Source: Glycomyces artemisiae
Lineage (GTDB): Bacteria; Actinomycetota; Actinomycetes; Mycobacteriales; Micromonosporaceae
DNA length: 64,000 bases
Assembly: GCF_003002955.1 (NCBI RefSeq)
Contig: NZ_PVTJ01000004.1
Span: 427,897 to 491,896 of the forward strand
Reading direction: 5' to 3'
Shown here in pieces: positions 8,046-14,987 of the stretch. The position numbers and the translations under genes are program-made. The notes under the pieces were generated by a model. That model saw nothing but the letters and a program-made list of their open reading frames with translations, was not told the origin of the DNA and ran no database searches. Within the stretch, counting starts at the first letter, position 1. Every line of letters begins with the position of its first letter.

Positions 8046-10835
8046 CTATGCGATCTGGTCCATGCCGGCCCAGCCGGTGCCGATGACGACGGACGCGGAG
8101 TAGCTTCCGGCGCCATTGCCCCGGTACAGGTACAGGTTTCCGTTGGAGTGGCGGGCGGCCCAGTCCACATGGCCGTCGCCGTTGAAGTCGCCCACGGCCG
8201 CGAGCGTGTTCATGACGCCCCAGCCGCAGCCGATCTTGACGCCGTTCTTCACCCCGCCGGCCGGCTTGCCGCCGTAGAAGTACAGGCAGCCGTCGGCATC
8301 CTTGCGCGCGAGCACGTCGGCCGCGCCGTCATGGTCGAGGTCGCCGACCGCGGTGATCAAGGACATCGTGTTCCACCCGGTGCCGATGAGCACCCGCGCA
8401 CCATGCGAACCGGTCCCGGTCCCGGGGTACAGCCACAGGTTCCCGGTCGCCGACTCGCGGGCGATGATGTCGGTCTTGCCGTCGCCGTTGTAGTCCGAGC
8501 CGGAGACGATCGCGCTCATCGCGCCCCAGCCGCCGCCGGTCCGGATGCGGGCGGCGGGGTCGTAGGAGCCGGAGCCGTCACCGGGGTAGACGTACAGGAC
8601 GCCGGCGGTGGTGCGGCCGAGGAGGTCGGGGTAGGCGTCGCCGGTGAAGCCGTTCGCGGTCTCGATGAGGTCGAGACCCGTGAAGGCCGCGCCCCAGGAG
8701 ACGACCGGCCCGAACCCGCCGGTCCCGGTCCCCGGGTAGAGGAAGGTGGTGCCGGTGGCGCCGTTGCGGGCGACGACGTCGGCGGCGCCGTCGCCGTCGA
8801 AGTCGCGGTCGCCGTACGCGGCCTCGACGGAGAGGGGCTGCTCGGACGTGTTGCCGGCCAGGTCCTCCACCTGGAGGATCCAGTCGCCGCCGGTGCCGGC
8901 GACGGTGCCGTCGAGAACGGTGGAGGCGGTCGTGGTCAGGGTCGCGCTGTCGACGACGGCCCTCGTGGCCGCGTCCAGGAGCCTGACGTACACGCGGTTG
9001 TCACCCGAGGGGAAGCGGGCGTCCGAGACGGTGACCCCGATGCGGACGGAGTCGCCAACGTGGTGGGGGCCTTCGGGAACGGTGAGGCCGACGACGTCGG
9101 GAGCGGCCGTGTCGACCACGAGGCTGCATGACTCCTGTTCCGAGAATTCGGTGTTGGACGCGGTGAAGGTGTACGTCGCCCGGTAGGGCCCGTCGGGGAG
9201 CGGGGGGCCGTCGAACGGGATGTCGTCGCCGGGCCCCCACGGGACGACGGCGCGGGACGGCGAGGTCCACAGCGTCTCGTCGGTCGCCGTGTTTCGGAAC
9301 GACACCGTCCAAGAGAGCTCGGGGTCGAGGAGCGCGGGCTTCCAGTAGTCGAAGTACGGGTCGGGGTAGGCAGGGGTCGCGGTGTCGAGGAAGCCGTTAA
9401 GCCCGGGGACGTTGAAGCAGCCGGAGGTCACCATGACGCCGACCATGTCGAAGCGGACGTCGATGCGCGCGGAGGCGCCGTCGAACCGGGCGGTCCGGTC
9501 GCTCGCGGTCATGCCGAACGCCGCCGGGGCGACCGCCGCCGGATCTGACCAGGCCGCGCGCATCACGCCGGTGACGTCGTACTGGGCGGTCCCGCCGTCG
9601 CACCGCCCGCTGACCGGGTCGCCGGCCGTCTCAGGGCGGTGGTTCCAGGCGGCGTCGGGCCCGTACGAGGCCACGGGCTGGAGGACGGGTGCGGTGCAGT
9701 CGGTTCCGGGGGCCGCGTCGACGGCGAAGGTCGCGGAGGACAGCGGGTACGTGAATTCGTAGGTGTTCACGGGGCGGCCGAGGCTGTTCATCGTGGTGGG
9801 CAGCGACTGGAAGCTCCAGTACGAGGCCGCCTCCGCCTCGGCGGTGCAGGCGCCGGCCTCGACGGCGGTGCAGTAGTCGCCGACGACCGCGTCGCCAGCC
9901 TCGCCCGAGGATTCGAAGTACCGGGCGTCGAGGCCGTTGCGGCCGCCGTACAGCGCCAGGTCCGAGTCGGCCGAGGTGACCGAGCCCCATTCGGCGGCGC
10001 CCTTGCCGGTGGCGGCCAGGGTGGTGGTCGCCTCGACGGGGAACGCGGCGTCGGCGAGGTCCTCCTCGGCGAGCGCCAGGGCGACCGCGCCGTCGGCGGC
10101 GAGTTCAAGCGAGACCGGGAGGAGCCGGCCGTCGGCGTCCCGGACGGTGAACGGGGTCGTCCGCACCGCGTCGGTCCACTCGTCGCCGTAGAAGAAGTAC
10201 AGGGTGCGGCCGTCGGCTTCGGCATCGAGTGCAGTGAGGCTGCCGGCAAGGGACTCCCAAGCGGCGGCGTCGGCGGCGGTGAAGCGCATGGCGGCGGTCG
10301 AGGCGCCGAGTTCGACGTCGAGGTCCAGCCCGGCCGCGAGCTCGTCGTACACCGCCGTCGATCCCGAGTACGAGGCCGCGGGGACCGTGCCCTGCCAGGT
10401 CAGGAGCGTGTCGATGAGCGCGGAGTCGGTCCCGTTGTAGTGCAGCCAGAACGGCCAGGGCGAGTTGGCCTGGACGAGCGCGTCGCCCGCCGGGGCCAGG
10501 GTCGTGTCCACGGGGATCGTGTACCCGGCGCCGTGGTCGAGGTACTCGCCCGAGGGCCGGGCGGTGGCCACCAGGTGGAGCTGCCCCTCGGGGGTGACGG
10601 TGAGCGTGCTGTACGGGTTGGAGTCGACATAGAGCCGCACTTCGGCGCCGCACTCGACGGCCAGGTCGAATGCGCTCCAGAGGCTGCTCGCTTCGGGCTG
10701 GGCGCACTCGGCGGTCTGTGCGGCGGCGGCGCCGGGGACGGCGAGCAGGGCGGCGACGGTGGCCGCGGCGGCCGCGGTGCCCAAGAGCGCGCGCCGGAGG
10801 CGGCGCAGCGGATCGCGGCCGGGAGCGTGGTTCAT
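8046..10835 (-). CDS. Secreted FG-GAP/VCBS-repeat protein, first gene of the propeller operon
   Basis: 929 residues with a signal peptide (about 1-40, GAAAAQ), the same beta-sandwich region as the other long paralogues (CGAEVRLYVD, TARFDGASARIDVRFD), an Ig-like segment (DTAAPDVVGL, a bacterial Ig/sortilin-like start) and only five FG-GAP blades at the C-terminus (DFDGDGAAD, DYNGDGKTD, DLDHDGAAD, DFNGDGHVD). The tail GTGWAGMDQIA matches the neighbours. Blade number therefore differs between copies (5, 10, 10), as expected from recombination between repeats. The ATG at 10833-10835 has an AGGA ribosome site. It is followed after 31 bp by the 1192-residue paralogue. Confidence 0.9.
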   Translation of the reverse strand: MNHAPGRDPLRRLRRALLGTAAAAATVAALLAVPGAAAAQTAECAQPEASSLWSAFDLAVECGAEVRLYVDSNPYSTLTVTPEGQLHLVATARPSGEYLDHGAGYTIPVDTTLAPAGDALVQANSPWPFWLHYNGTDSALIDTLLTWQGTVPAASYSGSTAVYDELAAGLDLDVELGASTAAMRFTAADAAAWESLAGSLTALDAEADGRTLYFFYGDEWTDAVRTTPFTVRDADGRLLPVSLELAADGAVALALAEEDLADAAFPVEATTTLAATGKGAAEWGSVTSADSDLALYGGRNGLDARYFESSGEAGDAVVGDYCTAVEAGACTAEAEAASYWSFQSLPTTMNSLGRPVNTYEFTYPLSSATFAVDAAPGTDCTAPVLQPVASYGPDAAWNHRPETAGDPVSGRCDGGTAQYDVTGVMRAAWSDPAAVAPAAFGMTASDRTARFDGASARIDVRFDMVGVMVTSGCFNVPGLNGFLDTATPAYPDPYFDYWKPALLDPELSWTVSFRNTATDETLWTSPSRAVVPWGPGDDIPFDGPPLPDGPYRATYTFTASNTEFSEQESCSLVVDTAAPDVVGLTVPEGPHHVGDSVRIGVTVSDARFPSGDNRVYVRLLDAATRAVVDSATLTTTASTVLDGTVAGTGGDWILQVEDLAGNTSEQPLSVEAAYGDRDFDGDGAADVVARNGATGTTFLYPGTGTGGFGPVVSWGAAFTGLDLIETANGFTGDAYPDLLGRTTAGVLYVYPGDGSGSYDPAARIRTGGGWGAMSAIVSGSDYNGDGKTDIIARESATGNLWLYPGTGTGSHGARVLIGTGWNTMSLITAVGDLDHDGAADVLARKDADGCLYFYGGKPAGGVKNGVKIGCGWGVMNTLAAVGDFNGDGHVDWAARHSNGNLYLYRGNGAGSYSASVVIGTGWAGMDQIA

Positions 10836-10890
10836 TCAGATGTCCTACGGGGGTTGTCGAAAGGGTGCGGGGGTGGCGGGCCGGGGGGTC

Positions 10891-10915
10891 GGCGTGGATT
10901 ACACGCCGGGCGTGT
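10891..10915. promoter_or_regulatory. Overlapping palindromes upstream of the propeller operon
   Basis: ACACGCC-G-GGCGTGT (10901-10915) is a perfect palindrome and overlaps GGCGTG-GATTA-CACGCC (10891-10907). They lie 56-80 bp upstream of the 929-residue propeller gene in the divergent region shared with the EtfD-like gene. Candidate operator; regulator unknown. Confidence 0.4.
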
Positions 10916-10958
10916 GGAACCGGTTGCACCGCGCGTGCGGCAGGGCGGGGCGGGGTGA

Positions 10959-10988
10959 TTCGACAGGATGGCTACTGGTCAGTAACAT
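10959..10988 (+). promoter_or_regulatory. Candidate sigma-70-type promoter of the EtfD-like gene
   Basis: TTCGAC (10959-10964), an 18-bp spacer and TAACAT (10983-10988) form a plausible promoter. Transcription would start near 10995, giving about 60 nt of leader before the ATG at 11056. The -10 region overlaps the TACTGGTCAGTA palindrome. Confidence 0.4.
10973..10984. promoter_or_regulatory. TACTG-GT-CAGTA operator candidate
   Basis: A 12-bp palindrome (5-bp arms, 2-bp centre) overlaps the putative -10 box of the downstream gene, where a repressor would block transcription. Arms of this kind are common for TetR-family regulators of fatty-acid catabolism, which would suit an EtfD-like gene; that link is inference. 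No tetR gene lies nearby. Confidence 0.4.
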
Positions 10989-11055
10989 GTAGGGTGATCG
11001 GCAGCACCGCACTGTCGTGGGCAGTACGTGTGAACACACCAGTCGAGAGGTCGCC

Positions 11056-13212
11056 ATGGGAGTCGTCCAGATCGTCACCGCCGTGATCGCGTTCGCGTAC
11101 ACCGCGCTCGCCATCGGGCTGTTCGTCCGCGCCGGGCTGGGGATGCTCGCGCTCGTCAGGCTCGGGGCGCCGGACCTGACGCGGAAGGGCGAGCGCGGGA
11201 CGCGGGTGAAGACGATGCTGCGGGAGTCCCTGGGGCACACCAGGATGCTCCAGTGGCACTGGGTCGGCCTGGCGCACTGGGCCGTGTTCTTCGGGTTCTT
11301 CCTGCTGTTCCCGGCCCTCGCGCAGTCGTACTTCGAGGTCCTCAACCCCCACTGGGCCCTGCCGATCGTGGGCCACTGGGGCCCGTGGCTGCTGTTCTCC
11401 GAGATCCTCACGGTGCTCACCGGCCTGGCGATCCTCGGCCTGTTCGCGGTCCGGATGGTGCGGCAGCCGCGCGCGAACAAGGTGCCGCCGCAGGGCACCG
11501 CCTCGGACGCCGGGCAGCGGCGCTCCTCGTCGCGGTTCGAGGGCTCCCGGCAGTGGATGGCCTTCTACATCGAGGCCACGATCTTCACGATCGTCCTGTC
11601 GCACATGACGATCCGCACGTTCAAGCTCGCGCTCGGGGATATCGAGCACGAGTGGACCTCCCCGGTCTCCTCGCTCATCGCGGGCGTGTGGAGCGGCGCC
11701 TCCGAGGACGGCCTGCTGACGGCGGTCACCCTGGTGGCGCTGCTCGACATCCTCGTGTCGTGGACGTTCTTCCTGATGCTCGCGCTGCACCCGTCGATGG
11801 GCATCGGCTGGCACCGGGTGACGGCGTTCTTCAACATCTACTTCAAGCGGAACGCGGGCGGCGCGGTCTCGCTGGGCGCGGCCAAGCCGATGCTCGTCAA
11901 GGGCGAGCCCGCGGACTTCGAGCAGGCCGACCCGGAGACGGACCCGTTCGGCGTCAACGTGATCACCGACTTCTCGTGGAAGGGCCTGCTGGACTTCTCC
12001 ACGTGCACCGAGTGCGGACGCTGCCAGTCCCAGTGCCCCGCATGGAACACCGGGAAGCCGCTGTCGCCGAAGAAGCTCATCACGGACCTGCGCGACCACC
12101 TGTACGAGCAGGCGCCGTACCTGAAGGCCGCGGCCATCGCGAAGGAGCGCGGCACCGACACCGTGGAGATCGAGCCGATCTCGATCATCGGGACGGTCAT
12201 CGACCCCGACGTACTGTGGTCGTGCACGACCTGCGGCGCGTGCGTCGAGCAGTGCCCGGTCGACATCGAGCACGTCGACCACATCCTGGACCTGCGCCGC
12301 AACATGGTCATGATCGAGTCGGACTTCCCGGCCGAGGCCCAGACGATGCTCCGCAACCTGGAGAACAAGGGCAACCCGTGGGGCGAGAACCCCGCGCAGC
12401 GCCTCAAGTGGGCCGAGGGCCTCGACTTCGAGGTGCCGATCGCCGAGGCGGGCGGGGACTTCGAGTACCTGTACTGGGTGGGCTGCGCGGGCGCGTACGA
12501 CCCGAAGGCGCAGAAGACGTCCCGCGCGGTGGCGACCCTGCTGCACGACGCGGGCGTCAAGTTCGCGGTCCTCGGCGAGGCCGAGACGTGCACGGGCGAC
12601 TCGGCGCGGCGCATCGGCCACGAGTTCATGTACCAGATGCTCGCCGAGCAGAACGTGGAGACGCTCAACGAGGTCGGCGCGGTGAAGATCGTCGCGACCT
12701 GCCCGCACTGCCTGAACACCATCGGCAACGAGTACGAGGACCTCGGCGGCCACTACGAGGTCGTGCACCACACCGAGCTCCTCGGGGACCTCGTGCAGGC
12801 CGGGAAGATCACGCCGGTCGAGCAGCACGACGGCAAGCTCACCTACCACGACCCGTGCTACCTGGGCCGCCACAACCGGATCTTCACGCCGCCGCGCGAA
12901 CTGCTCGGGACGTTCGCGGAGGTCACCGAGATGCCGCGCAACGCCGAGCGCTCGTTCTGCTGCGGCGCGGGCGGCGCGCGGATGTGGCTGGAGGAGCCGC
13001 TCGGCAAGCGCGTCAACCGCGAGCGCGCCGACGAGGCCGTCGCCACGGGCGCGAACACGGTCGCGGTCGGCTGCCCGTTCTGCTCCACGATGCTCCGCGA
13101 CGGCGTCGCCGACGCGGGCCGCGAGGACGTCGAGGTGATCGACATCGCCCAGCTCCTCGCGAGGAGCCGCGAAGTGAAGGCGGAGAAGGCGGCCGCCGCC
13201 CCGGCGGAGTAG
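11056..13212 (+). CDS. etfD: EtfD-like membrane (Fe-S) oxidoreductase (heterodisulfide-reductase/CCG type)
   Basis: 718 residues. The N-terminal third holds about five membrane helices of NarI/cytochrome-b type. Two ferredoxin-like clusters follow: CTECGRCQSQCP from residue 317 and CTTCGACVEQCP from residue 390. Two cysteine-rich CCG domains come next (first near C477, second ending in CCGAGGARM at 635). This is the order in the actinobacterial EtfD family (M. tuberculosis Rv0338c), thought to pass electrons from electron-transfer flavoprotein to the quinone pool during fatty-acid beta-oxidation. The ATG at 11056 follows GAGAGG at good spacing; a GTG at 11017 is in frame but has no ribosome site. 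No etfBA is in the window, so the partner assignment rests on family knowledge. Confidence 0.85.
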   Translation: MGVVQIVTAVIAFAYTALAIGLFVRAGLGMLALVRLGAPDLTRKGERGTRVKTMLRESLGHTRMLQWHWVGLAHWAVFFGFFLLFPALAQSYFEVLNPHWALPIVGHWGPWLLFSEILTVLTGLAILGLFAVRMVRQPRANKVPPQGTASDAGQRRSSSRFEGSRQWMAFYIEATIFTIVLSHMTIRTFKLALGDIEHEWTSPVSSLIAGVWSGASEDGLLTAVTLVALLDILVSWTFFLMLALHPSMGIGWHRVTAFFNIYFKRNAGGAVSLGAAKPMLVKGEPADFEQADPETDPFGVNVITDFSWKGLLDFSTCTECGRCQSQCPAWNTGKPLSPKKLITDLRDHLYEQAPYLKAAAIAKERGTDTVEIEPISIIGTVIDPDVLWSCTTCGACVEQCPVDIEHVDHILDLRRNMVMIESDFPAEAQTMLRNLENKGNPWGENPAQRLKWAEGLDFEVPIAEAGGDFEYLYWVGCAGAYDPKAQKTSRAVATLLHDAGVKFAVLGEAETCTGDSARRIGHEFMYQMLAEQNVETLNEVGAVKIVATCPHCLNTIGNEYEDLGGHYEVVHHTELLGDLVQAGKITPVEQHDGKLTYHDPCYLGRHNRIFTPPRELLGTFAEVTEMPRNAERSFCCGAGGARMWLEEPLGKRVNRERADEAVATGANTVAVGCPFCSTMLRDGVADAGREDVEVIDIAQLLARSREVKAEKAAAAPAE

Positions 13213-13257
13213 GCCGCGACCGGAAACTACCGGAGCGCCGGAAGATCGGAGCGCCGA

Positions 13258-13295
13258 CTGTCGGACCCCCGTGCCACCCTTGGCATCGGGGGTCC
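13258..13295 (+). terminator. Terminator of the EtfD-like gene, also a copy of the TGTCGGAC element
   Basis: GGACCCCCG (13263-13271) pairs perfectly with CGGGGGTCC (13287-13295), the stem extended by TGCCA/TGGCA around a CCCT loop. The T-rich stretch TTCGTTTGTCC follows. It lies 50 bp after the stop codon at 13212. The upstream half, CTGTCGGAC-N8-CACCCT, fits the dispersed intergenic element described under findings. Confidence 0.8.
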
Positions 13296-13343
13296 TTCGT
13301 TTGTCCGTTTTGAAGGCTGGCGCCGGAAAACGCCCGAACCGCT

Positions 13344-13468
13344 GGTTCGGACTCCGTCCGCTGCGCTCCTGGTTCGGACTCCGTCCGCTCTACCGCTGGT
13401 TCGGACTCCGTCCGCTGCGCTCCTGGTTCGGACTCCGTCCGCTCTACCGCTGGTTCGGACTCCGTCCG
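13344..13468. repeat. 27-bp tandem repeat, five copies, overlapping the tadA 3' end
   Basis: The 17-bp core GGTTCGGACTCCGTCCG recurs at exactly 27-bp spacing (starts 13344, 13371, 13398, 13425, 13452). The 10-bp spacers alternate between CTGCGCTCCT and CTCTACCGCT, so the higher-order unit is 54 bp. Each core contains the small hairpin CGGAC-TCC-GTCCG. The last copy encodes the C-terminal residues and approaches the stop codon of tadA. Confidence 0.95.
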
Positions 13469-13992
13469 AAGTGCTCCCGCAGGAGCGCCGCGGACTCGGC
13501 TTCGAGGACGCCGGCGTAGACGTCGGGGTTGTGGTTGAGGCGGGGGTCGCGCACGACGTCCCACAGGGAGCCGACCGCGCCGGTCTTGGGTTCCCAAGCG
13601 CCGAAGACGATTTCACCCACCCGGGCGAGCACGGCGGCGCCCGCGCACATCGTGCACGGCTCCAGGGTGACCACGAGGGTGCAGCCTTCGAGCCGCCAGC
13701 CGTCGCCGTGGACGGCGGCGGCCGCGCGGAGCGCGAGGACCTCCGCGTGGGCGGTGGGGTCGCCGAGGGCTTCGCGGGCGTTGGCGGCGGCGGCGAGCTC
13801 GCGGCCGTCGGGGCCGACGACGACGGCGCCGACGGGGAGGTCGGGCCGGGCCGCGGCGGGGGTGCGTTCGGCCTGGCGTGCCGGGCTGCCTGGCCGTGGG
13901 TGCGCCTCCGGGCCCGCCGGGAGGCCGGTGCCGCGCGCCGCGTCGAGGGCGCGCCGCATCCAGTGCTCGTGGACCTCGCGGCGGGACTGCAT
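13444..13992 (-). CDS. tadA: tRNA-specific adenosine deaminase TadA
   Basis: 182 residues, a zinc-dependent cytidine/deoxycytidylate-deaminase fold protein that converts A34 to inosine in tRNA-Arg(ACG). The zinc/proton-shuttle motif HAE (in PTAHAEVLAL) and PCTMC are present, as is the conserved PVGAVVV strand. Between helix 1 (ALDAARG) and PVGAVVV there is a Pro/Ala/Arg-rich insertion of about 28 residues (roughly 22-50) that standard TadA proteins lack. The extreme C-terminus (GRSPNQR) is encoded by the last copy of the 27-bp repeat array. It is the last gene of a five-gene minus-strand operon, 12 bp after the tRNA-deaminase-associated gene. Confidence 0.92.
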   Translation of the reverse strand: MQSRREVHEHWMRRALDAARGTGLPAGPEAHPRPGSPARQAERTPAAARPDLPVGAVVVGPDGRELAAAANAREALGDPTAHAEVLALRAAAAVHGDGWRLEGCTLVVTLEPCTMCAGAAVLARVGEIVFGAWEPKTGAVGSLWDVVRDPRLNHNPDVYAGVLEAESAALLREHFGRSPNQR

Positions 13993-14004
13993 TGCGGGGG
14001 CCGG

Positions 14005-14511
14005 CTAGGCGCCGGTGGCGTCTTCCAGGGCCTCGGTGAACCCGACGGACTTGGCGACCTCGGAGACCACGTCGGAGGGCATCATGCCCTCCTTGGCGCA
14101 CAGGGCGAGCAGGGTCGAGCCGGGCACGCCCAGGTCGCCCAGGAGGTCCGCCTCGCCGACGGGCTCGGCGTCGAGCTCGGTCGGGCGGGCCGCGATGGAC
14201 TCCTCGTCCTCGGAGTCGATCTCCTCGGTGTCCTCGGGTTCGAGGTCGCCCAGGAGGGCCTCGCCCAGGCGCGACTGCGACGCGTACTCGGCGTCGGACC
14301 CGAAGGTGCGCAGGTCGTCGCCGTTGTCGAGGCGCATCACCGTCAGGTACTCGTCGTCGGCGTCGACGAAGAGCAGCGTGAGGTCGGCGTCAGGGAAAGC
14401 CTCACGCATGACCTCGGCCGCGTCCTCGACGTCGGCAACAGCGTCGAGGTCGACCTCCGCGGCCTCCCATTCACCGCCCTCGCGGCCCACGGCCACAGCG
14501 AAATACGACAC
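14005..14511 (-). CDS. tRNA adenosine deaminase-associated protein
   Basis: 168 residues from a GTG at 14509-14511, chosen because SYFAVAVGREG is the usual beginning of this family and GGGGACGG precedes it. An upstream GTG at 14532 would add seven basic residues and overlap the preceding gene's stop. The protein is soluble and acidic, with an N-terminal alpha/beta half (AAEVDLDAVADV, ADLTLLFVDADDEYLTV) and a C-terminal helical part (LLALCAKEGMMPSDVVSEVAK). It matches the actinobacterial family found next to tadA, whose molecular role is not known. It is placed directly upstream of tadA. Confidence 0.8.
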   Translation of the reverse strand: MSYFAVAVGREGGEWEAAEVDLDAVADVEDAAEVMREAFPDADLTLLFVDADDEYLTVMRLDNGDDLRTFGSDAEYASQSRLGEALLGDLEPEDTEEIDSEDEESIAARPTELDAEPVGEADLLGDLGVPGSTLLALCAKEGMMPSDVVSEVAKSVGFTEALEDATGA

Positions 14512-14528
14512 GATCCGTCCCCGTCTTC

Positions 14529-14987
14529 TCACTCAATGGAACCAGTCGCGCGTGGCGACAGCTCGAACGACCTACTGAAGGATGTGGCGGCCCGCGGTCG
14601 ATGTAACCACAGGATCCAATCGCCGGTCAGCAAAAGATACAGCTCGCATGAGAGCCCTGCGACCCCAGCGGCAGTCCCTGCGACGGCGGCTACGCCGACC
14701 GCAGCTCCGCGGTCACCGTAGCGCGCCAGCGCGGCTGCGGCGACAGCCCCGATCGTACTCGCGGCCAAAGTCACCCAGGCGAAGCCCGCCCCAGTCAGGG
14801 GCCCCGTCCCGGATCCCTTGGCGTAGGCCAGGAGCCACAGGAGCACCCACAGGCCGCACAGGGCCGCGCCCGCGGCCACGGGGCCGACTCGGACGGGGTG
14901 GGGCTCCCTCCAGACGGGTCGCCCGGTGCGCGCCGGGGGCGCGGCGGGGCCGGTCCAGGAGGTGGGCCCGATGGGTCCCTCATGCAT
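14529..14987 (-). CDS. Small membrane protein of unknown function in the tadA operon
   Basis: 152 residues. A Pro-rich cytoplasmic N-terminus (residues 1-30) is followed by three hydrophobic helices (about 33-57, 63-90, 95-122) and a short basic tail. I do not recognise a family. Its ATG at 14985-14987 overlaps the prsW stop by 8 nt (ATGCATGA), and its own stop touches the alternative GTG of the next gene. Translational coupling with the PrsW-like protease and the tRNA-deaminase pair is therefore likely. It could be a PrsW partner or substrate, but nothing in the sequence shows this. Confidence 0.7.
   Translation of the reverse strand: MHEGPIGPTSWTGPAAPPARTGRPVWREPHPVRVGPVAAGAALCGLWVLLWLLAYAKGSGTGPLTGAGFAWVTLAASTIGAVAAAALARYGDRGAAVGVAAVAGTAAGVAGLSCELYLLLTGDWILWLHRPRAATSFSRSFELSPRATGSIE

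Noticed and set aside
4538..8086. 1182-codon open frame on the plus strand opposite the large propeller gene
   Set aside because: Val/Gly/Glu-rich translation with no domains; it is the high-GC antisense shadow of a clear secreted protein. Similar long shadows (17672-20692 and 22072-25614 on plus, 44685-49586 on minus, 50991-53816 on plus) were dropped for the same reason.
13296..13343. SRP RNA or tRNA-Ser next to tadA
   Set aside because: Such RNAs often neighbour tadA in actinobacteria, but no T-arm GGTTCGAAT-type sequence with matching acceptor ends, nor an SRP apical loop, is present; the similar GGTTCGGACT belongs to the tandem repeat.
13344..13468. CRISPR array
   Set aside because: Spacers are only 10 bp and alternate between two sequences; no cas genes. 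It is an ordinary tandem repeat.
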